From Bacteroidota bacterium (GTDB lineage: Bacteria > Bacteroidota > Bacteroidia > Flavobacteriales > Weeksellaceae), in contig JAEXAR010000013.1 of NCBI GenBank assembly GCA_023394415.1, positions 1-64,000 on the forward strand: a DNA stretch of 64,000 nucleotides, read 5' to 3'. This document shows, in pieces, positions 16,941 through 24,675 of the stretch (position 1 is the first letter of the stretch; each line of letters begins with the position of its first letter). The notes under the pieces were generated by a model. It did not search any database, had not been told where the DNA came from, and saw nothing but the letters and a program-made list of their open reading frames with translations. Made by a program: the position numbers and the translations under genes.

Positions 16941-17196
16941 ATGGGCCTAAACGCAAATAGACTGAAAGTTTGGCAGCACGGCAGAAACGCCATGTTTATT
17001 ATAAAAATAAACTTCAGGCGTTGAATTTTGTGTTTACAAAAACTACATCAGTGTTTTTGGAACCCCTATTTTTCCGCTGGGGAAAACATATTCCGCTGCA
17101 ATTCCTGAATTGAATGAATATTATGACCACGGACCATTTGTAAAAATGCCCGAAGAACTTTTTGAAATTTGTAAACAAATGACAAGGCTTCTTTAA
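16941..17196 (+). pseudogene. Frameshifted paralog of the preceding zinc-ribbon-like gene
   Basis: The C-terminal half, read in one frame up to the TAA at 17194-17196, gives VYKNYISVFGTPIFPLGKTY and later FVKMPEELFEICK. These match YKRYFELFFIPLIPFGKSY and FSKMPEDLLEVCK of the gene just upstream. The N-terminal part (MGLNANRLKVWQHGRN...) is in another frame and meets a TGA at about 17022. A frameshift between about 16990 and 17030 therefore splits the copy. It starts 2 bases after the upstream stop, so it looks like a tandem duplicate that has decayed. Confidence 0.65.
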
Positions 17197-17207
17197 ATTG
17201 TACTTCT

Positions 17208-17334
17208 GTGTGAGCGATGGTAGCGTAAAGCCCACAGTAAGCGTGGGCGCGAGCGCAGCGAGCGTCGATGAATGAGGACTTGCAGCGGACGTAGCGACCC
17301 GAGTTGGTGCTTTAGGCGATGGAGAGGGACACAC
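17208..17334. repeat. GC-rich element with short inverted ends
   Basis: The stretch is far more GC-rich than its surroundings. Its ends are GTGTG (17208-17212) and CACAC (17330-17334), and an inner GTAAAGC faces GCTTTAGGC. An internal hairpin is GCCCAC...GTGGGC (about 17230-17248). It has no coding sense and looks like a small non-coding repeat element. A CTTCCAACTTCCAGCTCCCATCTTCC-like run follows at 17360-17390. Confidence 0.5.
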
Positions 17335-17395
17335 CCAAAGAAATTTTACGGCTAAAAAACTTCCAACTTCCAGCTCCCATCTTCCATCTTTTTTG

Positions 17396-17403
17396 TAAAT
17401 TTG
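17396..17403 (+). promoter_or_regulatory. -7 promoter element (TAAATTTG) for sucC
   Basis: It matches TAnnTTTG and lies 41 bases upstream of the ATG at 17445. Confidence 0.4.
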
Positions 17404-17444
17404 TAAATCTTTAAAATAAAATCAAAAATCTAATTTAAAATATT

Positions 17445-18638
17445 ATGAATCTTCACGAGTATCAGTCTAAAGAGATTTTATCAAAGTATGGTGTTGCGAT
17501 TCAGCGAGGTTTTGTTGCCAATAATGTGGACGAAGCTGTGGACGCTGCCGGAAAACTAAAAGAAATGACCGGAGCCGAAGGGTGGGTTGTAAAAGCACAG
17601 GTTCACGCTGGTGGCCGTGGAAAAGGTGGCGGTGTAAAGTTTTCTCCGAATTTGGATAAACTGAAAGAAAATGCACAAAACATCATCGGAATGCAGTTGA
17701 TTACCCCGCAAACTTCTGCTGAAGGTAAAAAAGTAAACTCTGTACTGGTAGCTGAAGACGTATACTATCCGGGAGAAAGTGATACTAAAGAATTTTATGT
17801 ATCTATCCTTTTGGACAGAGCACAAGGTAAAAATACTGTAGTTTATTCTACCGAAGGAGGTATGGATATTGAGCATGTTGCTGAGGTAACTCCTCACTTA
17901 ATCCACAAAGAAACGATTGATCCGGCTTTAGGTTTGCAAGGTTTCCAAGCGAGAAAAATTGCATTCAATCTTGGCTTAGAAGGTAACGCTTTCAAAGAAT
18001 TCACTAAATTTATTACTAATCTTTATAATGCTTATGTTGGTATCGATGCTTCACTATTCGAAATCAACCCTGTGTTAAAGACTTCAGACAATAAAATTAT
18101 TGCGGTAGATGCTAAAGTAACTTTGGATGACAACTCATTGTTCCGTCACAAAGATTTGGCTGAACTTCGCGATAAAAGAGAAGAGGATCCAATGGATGTA
18201 GAAGCAGGAGAAGCAGGTCTTAATTTCGTAAAATTAGATGGTGACGTTGCTTGTATGGTAAACGGAGCAGGACTTGCAATGGCAACTATGGACATTATTA
18301 AACTTTCCGGCGGAAATCCTGCAAACTTCCTTGATGTAGGTGGAACTGCAGATGCTGCGAGAGTAAAAACAGCTTTCGATATCATCCTGAAAGATTCTAA
18401 TGTAAAAGCGATTTTGATTAATATTTTCGGAGGTATCGTTCGTTGCGACAGAGTTGCACAGGGTGTAGTAGATGCTTACAAAGAAATCGGTCAGTTTCCG
18501 GTGCCTTTGATCGTAAGACTTCAAGGTACTAATGCTGAAGAAGCTAAGCAATTGATTGATAATGCAGGTTTGCCTATTCATTCCGCAATTACGCTTGAGG
18601 AAGCAGCTAATAAAGTGAAAGAAGTTTTAGGACACTAA
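17445..18638 (+). CDS. sucC: Succinate-CoA ligase (ADP-forming) beta subunit
   Basis: The 397-residue protein is the nucleotide-binding subunit of succinyl-CoA synthetase in the TCA cycle. It has the N-terminal ATP-grasp fold (MNLHEYQSKEIL, then QVHAGGRGKGGGVKF at about residues 52-66). The succinyl-CoA-synthetase-like C-terminal domain contains NGAGLAMATMDIIKLSGGNPANFLDVGG (split across about 273-300) and IFGGIVRCDRVAQG. The length is standard. The alpha subunit gene is not next to it. A terminator follows 21 bases after the stop. Confidence 0.97.
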   Translation: MNLHEYQSKEILSKYGVAIQRGFVANNVDEAVDAAGKLKEMTGAEGWVVKAQVHAGGRGKGGGVKFSPNLDKLKENAQNIIGMQLITPQTSAEGKKVNSVLVAEDVYYPGESDTKEFYVSILLDRAQGKNTVVYSTEGGMDIEHVAEVTPHLIHKETIDPALGLQGFQARKIAFNLGLEGNAFKEFTKFITNLYNAYVGIDASLFEINPVLKTSDNKIIAVDAKVTLDDNSLFRHKDLAELRDKREEDPMDVEAGEAGLNFVKLDGDVACMVNGAGLAMATMDIIKLSGGNPANFLDVGGTADAARVKTAFDIILKDSNVKAILINIFGGIVRCDRVAQGVVDAYKEIGQFPVPLIVRLQGTNAEEAKQLIDNAGLPIHSAITLEEAANKVKEVLGH

Positions 18639-18659
18639 AATTCTTAAATATTATATAGG

Positions 18660-18690
18660 GAACGTGCCAAAAGGCGCGTTCTTTCTTTTT
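18660..18690 (+). terminator. Terminator after sucC
   Basis: GAACGTGCC (18660-18668) pairs with GGCGCGTTC (18673-18681), one G-T pair, AAAA loop, then TTTCTTTTT. Confidence 0.85.
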
Positions 18691-18693
18691 AAG

Positions 18694-19254
18694 CTAATCA
18701 TATTGATTTGGGAATTTAATTGGATGAAAAAGCTTTTCTGCCTGTACGATATGTCTCTCGTTATGATTAATGATAAATCGAAATGTATCACCCAATTTAA
18801 GTTGTATCAGTTTAGAAATAGAAATTTTAATTTTTACTTTTTCAAGATTGACGGATTTTGATTGTTCCAATAAGCTCAAAAGTGTTTCCAGGTGTTTGAT
18901 TAAATCTTCAATCACAGATTTATTCAAACTTATACCCACAGGATTTTTATCTTTAGGGGATTTCATTTTAGTCATATTGACTTTTGGAAGCATTGATTTT
19001 GCAAAATAATCTCCAATAAGTCCAGGAGAAAAATTAACCTTTGAAGTTGATTTTGAAAAAGATAGCTTTTTTGAGATTTCAGGTAAATAAAAATTGAAAT
19101 ATTGATTGAGGTGCTCGCAGCATTCAAGAATTGTCCATTGATTTTGGGTTATTTTATTTAAGGTAACGTCATCGCATTCCAGAAATTTTTCTGTTCTTGA
19201 AATGTGATTTTTTGTCATCTCGATGAGCTCACCAATGAGTTCTGAACTATTCAT
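18694..19254 (-). CDS. DinB-family protein
   Basis: The 186-residue protein has the four-helix DinB/YfiT layout. The first metal histidine lies in WTILECCEHLNQYF (about residues 40-53), and the second pair in FIINHNERHIVQAEKL (about 161-176). Relatives include metal-dependent thiol transferases such as bacillithiol transferases; a YpdA-type reductase is encoded at 43832. The specific role is unknown. It ends convergently with sucC across the terminator and lies downstream of the Crp/Fnr gene on the same strand. Confidence 0.85.
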   Translation of the reverse strand: MNSSELIGELIEMTKNHISRTEKFLECDDVTLNKITQNQWTILECCEHLNQYFNFYLPEISKKLSFSKSTSKVNFSPGLIGDYFAKSMLPKVNMTKMKSPKDKNPVGISLNKSVIEDLIKHLETLLSLLEQSKSVNLEKVKIKISISKLIQLKLGDTFRFIINHNERHIVQAEKLFHPIKFPNQYD

Positions 19255-19341
19255 TTAAAAAAATATTTTCAGCAAATTTCCAAAATTTCAGAGTTGATTT
19301 ACTTGATGAAGGTCAAGATTTTAGAGAGAGTACACTCGTAT

Positions 19342-19869
19342 TCAATTTTTCAATAACCGTGAAAGGGTTTCAGGGCTGATGCGAAGGTAAGACGCTATGT
19401 ATTTGTGCGGAACTTCCTGAAAAAGTTTTGGACTTCTTTTTAAAATCCTTTCAAATCTTGCGGAGGCTGAATGATGAAGCAAATCTATCTCTCTTTCACT
19501 CTGTTGATGAATTAATTCCTTTAGCAATTCAGAATAAAAAGTAGGGTTTTCGTCAAAGATTTTCTGTAATTTTTCTTTGGATACTGTTAAGATTTCTGTT
19601 TCCTTTAAGGTTTTTACATTATAAATAGTTGCTTTGTTGTACAAAAAACTGTCGATGGCAGCAAACATGGAGTTTTGATACGCGAAACGTATAATTTGCT
19701 CTTTTTCTTCAATCTCAGTAGTGACGGTTATGGCTCCGGATTTTACAAAAAATAAATCTTTTGAAAAGTCTCCCTTATTTACTAGAATATCATTTCTCTT
19801 TAAGATTTTAGAAGGTTCCCAAAGTTTTTTAGTAAAAATTTCTTCTAAAAAAGATTGAAGGATGCTCAC
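19342..19869 (-). CDS. Crp/Fnr-family transcriptional regulator
   Basis: The 175-residue protein has a cyclic-nucleotide-binding-like N-terminal beta roll (about residues 20-110) and a C-terminal helix-turn-helix with YIASYLRISPETLSRLL (about 157-173). The end is short, as in many flavobacterial members. It starts at GTG, overlapping the upstream mechanosensitive-channel stop by 4 bases (GTGA), so the two are co-translated. It lacks Fnr cysteines. The effector and targets are unknown. Confidence 0.9.
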   Translation of the reverse strand: MSILQSFLEEIFTKKLWEPSKILKRNDILVNKGDFSKDLFFVKSGAITVTTEIEEKEQIIRFAYQNSMFAAIDSFLYNKATIYNVKTLKETEILTVSKEKLQKIFDENPTFYSELLKELIHQQSEREIDLLHHSASARFERILKRSPKLFQEVPHKYIASYLRISPETLSRLLKN

Positions 19870-20714
19870 GAAAGGCTGCTTAAATTACTTGGGACGGAAG
19901 TTGCGATATTTTCTGCATCCAGGCGGTTTTTTAGCTTTACAATCGCTTCGCTTCTTACAGATTGTATATTTTCACCCGGTTTCATCCAAAACCTAATTTG
20001 TAAATTGTAAATGCCCAGTTTTTGGCGAACAAAAATCACTTCTGCCTTTTCCGGCTCTTGTACAAAATCAAAACTTTGAACTTCATTCAGCAAAACCTTA
20101 TTGGCTCTTTCAAGATTTTCGGTGTTTGGAATTTCTAAATCTATGATAACTTTTCGGTGTTGTGATGCGGTTACATTAATAAAAGGTGCACTGAAAATCA
20201 TTTGATTTGGAATAAAAACCTTTTTTCCTTCATCATTAATCACCTTTGTCGTTAAAAATCCAATTTCTTCAACAGTTCCGGAAATATTGTTAATCGTAAC
20301 ATAATCCCCTACTTTGAAGGCTTTATCAACGCTTACCAGCATACCAGAAAACATCGACGATACAATATCTTTCAATGCAACACCGGCAATGATACCGGCT
20401 ACACCCAAACTTCCCAGAAACTTCATAAAGAAACCATTAAGTCCCATTATTTCCAGGGTTATGAATGTTCCGATAAGAATAATTAGAAAACGGAAAAAAC
20501 CAATCAAAGTAATGATTGTGTCCTGATTTCTGCTTTTTGGAAATAGTTTCTGATAAAGATTGACTAAAACTTTACTTAAAAACTTGCTGGCATAAATAAA
20601 AAAGGTAAAAACAGCCAATCCTACAACTAAATTCGGCGTAAACTTGGCAAATTTAACCCACCAGTTTTCTAAAACACTCCAAACTAAATCAATATATTTT
20701 CTGCTTTCCTGCAT
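19866..20714 (-). CDS. MscS-family mechanosensitive channel
   Basis: The 282-residue inner-membrane channel has three membrane helices (about residues 20-110). The pore-lining helix follows, GSLGVAGIIAGVALKDIVSSMFSGM (about 98-122), then the beta domain with VGDYVTINNISGTVEEIGFLTTKV (about 133-156). It opens under hypo-osmotic stress to release solutes. The length matches the small MscS class. It forms a two-gene unit with the Crp/Fnr regulator. Confidence 0.95.
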   Translation of the reverse strand: MQESRKYIDLVWSVLENWWVKFAKFTPNLVVGLAVFTFFIYASKFLSKVLVNLYQKLFPKSRNQDTIITLIGFFRFLIILIGTFITLEIMGLNGFFMKFLGSLGVAGIIAGVALKDIVSSMFSGMLVSVDKAFKVGDYVTINNISGTVEEIGFLTTKVINDEGKKVFIPNQMIFSAPFINVTASQHRKVIIDLEIPNTENLERANKVLLNEVQSFDFVQEPEKAEVIFVRQKLGIYNLQIRFWMKPGENIQSVRSEAIVKLKNRLDAENIATSVPSNLSSLS

Positions 20715-20760
20715 TATTACTTATTTTATTCAAATATATGAAAATTTTAACCGATCAAAA

Positions 20761-20792
20761 TTGAGGTTTTCAATACTTAGTTCCTAACTTTG
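20761..20792 (+). promoter_or_regulatory. Promoter of the peroxiredoxin gene (TTG-N21-TAACTTTG)
   Basis: TTG at 20761-20763 and TAACTTTG at 20785-20792 are separated by 21 bases, within the range known for Flavobacterium promoters. The ATG at 20818 lies 25 bases further on. Confidence 0.6.
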
Positions 20793-20817
20793 ATATATAA
20801 ATTTAAAAATAAAGATT

Positions 20818-21522
20818 ATGTCTATTAAACTTGGAGATTTGGCTCCTAATTTTGTAGCCGATTCATCACTAGGAACTATCGATTTTTATGAATATTTGGG
20901 TAACAGTTGGGGTATTCTGTTCTCGCACCCTGCTGATTATACTCCGGTTTGTACTACAGAACTTGGTATGACTGCCAAATTGAAAGATGAATTTGAAAAA
21001 AGAAATACTAAAGTGATTGCACTTTCTGTGGATGATGCCGAAGATCACAGAGGTTGGGTGAAAGATATTGATGAAACCCAACATTGCGTTGTAGATTTTC
21101 CGATTATTGCTGATAAGGATAAGCACGTTTCAAATCTTTATGATTTCATCCATCCAAATGCTTCAGAAACACATACCGTTCGTTCATTACTAATTATTGA
21201 TCCGGACAAAAAAGTTAGGTTAATTATAACGTATCCAGCTTCAACAGGAAGAAACTTTAATGAAATTTTGAGAGTTTTGGATTCGCTTCAGCTGGTTTCT
21301 AATTACAAAGTGGCAACTCCGGTCAATTGGAAAGATGGGGAAGATGTTATTGTGCCACCAACAATTTCAACAGAAGATGCGCGTGGAATGTTCCCTAAAG
21401 GTGTAGAAATTAAACCTTATCTGCGTTATACACCACAACCGAATAAAATAGAATTGAGATGTCTGACATCAGATTTTAAAAATGAAATTCCTTCTACAAT
21501 TTGTAGAAGGAATTTTTTTTGA
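20818..21522 (+). CDS. 1-Cys peroxiredoxin (Prx6 type) with a read-through C-terminal tail
   Basis: It reduces peroxides; the peroxidatic Cys is residue 45 in PADYTPVCTTELG. Prx6-type proteins normally end just after KPYLRYTPQPNK, which is present here at about residues 199-210. Here the reading frame continues for about 24 residues through what looks like intergenic sequence and its terminator hairpin, to a TGA at 21520-21522. One fewer A in the run at 21445-21448 would give AAT AAA TAG, restoring the usual stop. The tail is therefore probably the result of a one-base insertion or a homopolymer sequencing error. The catalytic part is complete. Confidence 0.93.
   Translation: MSIKLGDLAPNFVADSSLGTIDFYEYLGNSWGILFSHPADYTPVCTTELGMTAKLKDEFEKRNTKVIALSVDDAEDHRGWVKDIDETQHCVVDFPIIADKDKHVSNLYDFIHPNASETHTVRSLLIIDPDKKVRLIITYPASTGRNFNEILRVLDSLQLVSNYKVATPVNWKDGEDVIVPPTISTEDARGMFPKGVEIKPYLRYTPQPNKIELRCLTSDFKNEIPSTICRRNFF
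21482..21520 (+). terminator. Terminator embedded in the peroxiredoxin read-through tail
   Basis: AAATTCCTTCTACAA (about 21484-21498) pairs with TTGTAGAAGGAATTT, followed by a run of eight T. It codes for the last residues of the extended frame, which supports a lost upstream stop. Confidence 0.75.
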
Positions 21523-21557
21523 AGAATAAAATCAGTTAGTAATCATCCGTGAGGAAA

Positions 21558-22073
21558 CTAAATTAAAAGCAATAGTATTGAAACCAAAAATCCAACTCCC
21601 GCAAAAATCATCCCTCTTCTAAATGCTTTGGACTTTGGATTGAACATCCAAAAACTGGAAACCACGAAGAAAAATAAGCAAACACCAAACAACACATTCA
21701 ATCCACCAAGTTTATCTTTGGAAGGCGATTTGTGTAGTTTCGTCATTTTATCTAAAAGATATGGCAATTCTTTCTTAGAATATTTGGCTTGACCTGTAAA
21801 GGAATTGTATGTTCCACCCTTGAAGTGAAGAATGCCATTTTCTGTTTTATCAACTTCTAGATTTTTAATTTTAAGTTCTTTGCCCAAATCTTTTTCGTTA
21901 AGATCTTTTGCAATTACTTTATCGTAGAATTTTTCCTTTTTTAATAAATCGGTATCACGATACACTAAAAGAATACCTGAAACAGCATATACCATCATAA
22001 TTCCCGCCATAAAATATCCGAGATAACGATGTGTTACGCGCATAAACGATCTTGTGTTTTTAATTTCTGCCAT
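21558..22073 (-). CDS. PepSY-associated membrane protein
   Basis: The 171-residue protein opens with the PepSY-TM signature MRVTHRYLGYFMAGIMMVYAVSGILL (about residues 11-36), a basic/His segment plus one membrane helix. A PepSY-like extracytoplasmic part (about 45-115) and two more helices (about 120-171) follow. Such proteins often accompany siderophore receptors and may act as ferric-siderophore reductases. It lies downstream of the TonB-dependent siderophore receptor on the same strand, which fits iron uptake. It is shorter than full-length PepSY-TM proteins. Confidence 0.8.
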   Translation of the reverse strand: MAEIKNTRSFMRVTHRYLGYFMAGIMMVYAVSGILLVYRDTDLLKKEKFYDKVIAKDLNEKDLGKELKIKNLEVDKTENGILHFKGGTYNSFTGQAKYSKKELPYLLDKMTKLHKSPSKDKLGGLNVLFGVCLFFFVVSSFWMFNPKSKAFRRGMIFAGVGFLVSILLLLI

Positions 22074-22082
22074 AGTTTTTGG

Positions 22083-22220
22083 GTAAAGTTGTAAAGTTGT
22101 AAAGTTGGAATGTGGTAAAGGTGTGAAGTCGTAAAGTTGTAATGTGTAAGTTAAAAAATTGAATATAAGTTCAAGAAAAGTTCAAGAAATTCAAGAATTT
22201 CAAAAAATTCACAACTTTAC
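22083..22220. repeat. Degenerate direct repeats (GTTGTAAA / GTTCAAGA units)
   Basis: GTTGTAAAGTTGTAAAGTTG and related units (22089-22150) pass into AGTTCAAGAAAAGTTCAAGAAATTCAAGAATTTC (22165-22205). An antiparallel ACAACTTTACGCCTTTACGCCTTCAC follows (22212-22237). The two ends can pair imperfectly. The stretch fills the gap between the siderophore receptor and the PepSY gene. Confidence 0.6.
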
Positions 22221-22239
22221 GCCTTTACGCCTTCACAAT

Positions 22240-24465
22240 TTAAAGTTTATATGTTAATGTAAAATAAAAATTCCTCGGAGAAATTGGGTTTACAGAGTAA
22301 TTTTCGTGAACATTGAAATTTTCTGTATCAAAAATATTTCCAAATTTTCCTTGTATCAGTAATTTTTTAAATTCATAGCCCAATGATAAATCGAAAGTGG
22401 TGTAGCCTTTCAAATCTACCATTCTTGTAGTTTCTTTTTGGGTTTTCAGGTCATTCCAACCTGCTTTACGATCTCCGGTGTAGAAACCTGTTGCGCCAAT
22501 GATTAGACCTTTCAAGGTATTGTCGAATTTGTAAAATACTGAAGCGTTAGCTGTTGTTGCAGGCGTTCTCACTAATCTTTGATTTTCTACATAGCCTGTT
22601 ACATCCGGTGTTTCGGTGTACACAGAATGATTGTAAGAAATCCCACCAATTAAAGAAAGTTGAGGTGTCGGATTTCCGGTAATATCCAATTCTGCACCAC
22701 GACTGCGAACTTTACCTGCAAATTCTTTGATACTTGAGTCTGAATTAATATTGCCATTTTTATCAAAAATCGCAGTGCTATAAGTATTACGATTGTCAAT
22801 TTGGTAGGCATTAATGTTGAGAGCCACAGTATTGTTGAAAATGTTTTTCTTGATTCCAATTTCATATTGATCTACTACAGAAGCCTTTAAAGGTTCATTG
22901 TTAATGGTAAATCCGGAATTTGGGACGAATGAATTGGTGTACGTTCCATAAACCGTAAAATTGTCAGTTGGTGTGAAGATCAATCCTGCTTTTGGTGAGA
23001 AAGCATATTCATTTGTGCCTGAATTTTCCTTGATTTTATCAGTGTTGGTTTTGAAATTTCTCTCTATAGTATCATCGTTTTGCAGTTTGGAGTAACGGAT
23101 TCCACCCAAAATTTTGAAATATTCCGAAAGTTCTACAAAATCCTGAGCGTAAACTCCGTAACGTGTCGTTTTGATGCGGTTTCTCGTGTTCTTTTCAGAA
23201 TTTGGCATTTCAATAGTTGTCCAAGTTGAAGGCGTATTCAGTTTCCAATTACCAACGATATAGGACGTTCCGAAGTTTTTATTGTTGGCAGGATTGTAGA
23301 AGGTGTAAGCATCGGCACTTCCGTAATCTCCGTCGGCTCCAAACAATATCTTGTGTTTTACGTTTCCGGTATTGAATTCGCCGTTTAAATTAATTTGAAG
23401 AGAAGTGTAATTCTGTTCGTTATAGGTTTTATTGAGAGCTCTGTCCCAAGTTGGTTCAGAAGTCGCAGGATTTCCGACATATTTCCACTGAATTCTTTCT
23501 ACAGAAAAATAGTCTTTGGTGTAATTTTGATATGACGCTACAGAATTGAGATACCAACGGTCATTAAATTTGTGGTTTAAAGTAATACCTCCTGTTGCTT
23601 GCTGATTGGTTTGGTAATTCCAATGATCACCTAAAAATTTAGTTTTCTCTAAACCTGTTTCAAAAGATGAAATTCCCGTGTTTTTCTCCATCAATGCTCC
23701 CAATCCATAATCAGGTGTAAAATGCTGCTTCAGATAATCGCCTTCCACAATAATCTGTGTATTTTCTCCAATATTAAATGCGAAAGACGGATTAAAATAT
23801 TGTTTTTGTGAATTCACCACATCTCTGAAGCTCTCTGCATATTCGTAAGTTCCATTAATTCTGAAAGCCACTTTCTCATTTAAAGGTCCGTAAATATCAA
23901 TCATTGGTTTATAAGAATTCCAACTGCCAATATTCAGCGCAACACTTCCTCCGAAATTGAAGCGTGGTTTTTTGGTTACCATATTGATAATTCCTCCGGG
24001 ACCTACATTTCCGTAGAGCATTGCATTAGCACCTTTTAATACTTCCACACGTTCCAAAGCAGAAACTTCGGGAAAAATTCCGCTGTTCACTTTGGTTCCG
24101 TTTTTAAACATATTTTCATTCCCAAAAGTAAAACCACGTCCACCAAAACTATCTTGCGAACCTCCTCTGGATGAGGTAATGTAAATGCCATTCACATTTT
24201 TTATAACGTCGCTTAATTGTTTAGCTTGTTGTTGTTCGATGATTTCGTGAGTTACCATCTGTATCGGCTGCGGATTTTCGATGAGAGCGATATTAGATTT
24301 TGTGGTGAAAGATTTTCCTTTGTTTGGATTTCCGGTCTTGTGAAGTTGTATATCTTCTATTTCTTGAATTCTTAAAGTGTCTGTTTCCAAATGATAGGGA
24401 CCTTTTTGCGCATAAAAACTGTATGAAATTGCCAAAAAACCAAGGGCTAAAATCTCTCTTTTCAT
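22240..24465 (-). CDS. TonB-dependent siderophore receptor
   Basis: The 741-residue outer-membrane receptor has a signal peptide (to about residue 19). An N-terminal TonB-box-like region and plug domain follow (about 55-165, with GRGFTFGNENMFKNG and GNVGPGGIINMVTKKP). A 22-stranded barrel completes it, ending in an aromatic-rich strand (NFYFTLTYKL). The plug motifs are those of the FhuA/FoxA class that imports ferric hydroxamate-type siderophores; the ligand is unknown. It has an excellent promoter at 24500-24530. The PepSY protein lies downstream. Confidence 0.95.
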   Translation of the reverse strand: MKREILALGFLAISYSFYAQKGPYHLETDTLRIQEIEDIQLHKTGNPNKGKSFTTKSNIALIENPQPIQMVTHEIIEQQQAKQLSDVIKNVNGIYITSSRGGSQDSFGGRGFTFGNENMFKNGTKVNSGIFPEVSALERVEVLKGANAMLYGNVGPGGIINMVTKKPRFNFGGSVALNIGSWNSYKPMIDIYGPLNEKVAFRINGTYEYAESFRDVVNSQKQYFNPSFAFNIGENTQIIVEGDYLKQHFTPDYGLGALMEKNTGISSFETGLEKTKFLGDHWNYQTNQQATGGITLNHKFNDRWYLNSVASYQNYTKDYFSVERIQWKYVGNPATSEPTWDRALNKTYNEQNYTSLQINLNGEFNTGNVKHKILFGADGDYGSADAYTFYNPANNKNFGTSYIVGNWKLNTPSTWTTIEMPNSEKNTRNRIKTTRYGVYAQDFVELSEYFKILGGIRYSKLQNDDTIERNFKTNTDKIKENSGTNEYAFSPKAGLIFTPTDNFTVYGTYTNSFVPNSGFTINNEPLKASVVDQYEIGIKKNIFNNTVALNINAYQIDNRNTYSTAIFDKNGNINSDSSIKEFAGKVRSRGAELDITGNPTPQLSLIGGISYNHSVYTETPDVTGYVENQRLVRTPATTANASVFYKFDNTLKGLIIGATGFYTGDRKAGWNDLKTQKETTRMVDLKGYTTFDLSLGYEFKKLLIQGKFGNIFDTENFNVHENYSVNPISPRNFYFTLTYKL

Positions 24466-24499
24466 TTACTTTTATTTAGAATGAATTAAAATAACGATG

Positions 24500-24530
24500 C
24501 AAATGTAAAAATTGAAATGATATCCTCAAA
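24500..24530 (-). promoter_or_regulatory. Promoter of the siderophore receptor (TTTG-N19-TACATTTG)
   Basis: On the minus strand, TTTG (24530-24527) and TACATTTG (24507-24500) are separated by 19 bases, a full match to the Bacteroidota -33/-7 consensus. The start codon is about 35 bases downstream. I see no obvious Fur box overlapping it. Confidence 0.7.
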
Positions 24531-24619
24531 ATTTATTTGGAATAATTCTAAATAATTAAAATTAGAAGTGTTTAAGTTCTTGAAAATAAGATGTTTTGAT
24601 AAAACTGATTTTTGTCATA

Positions 24620-24652
24620 AAAAAACGGCGGGAAAATCCCACCGCAGTTTTT
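24620..24652 (-). terminator. Terminator after the APC permease gene
   Basis: On the minus strand, AAAAACTGCGGTGGGA and TCCCGCCGTTTTTTT form a GC-rich stem with one mismatch, followed by a T run. It lies 24 bases beyond the permease stop. Confidence 0.75.
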
Positions 24653-24675
24653 TAAGTCTTTTGTTTAGCTATTTT

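Noticed and set aside
17014..17334. Minus-strand frame of 106 codons over the GC-rich element and the frameshifted paralog
   Set aside because: The product is composition-driven (Ser/Pro/Ala then Phe/Lys) and is antisense to recognisable gene remains.
22083..22240. Possible CRISPR array in the repeat-rich spacer
   Set aside because: The units are 8-10 bases, irregular and without spacers of even length, and no cas gene lies anywhere in the window.
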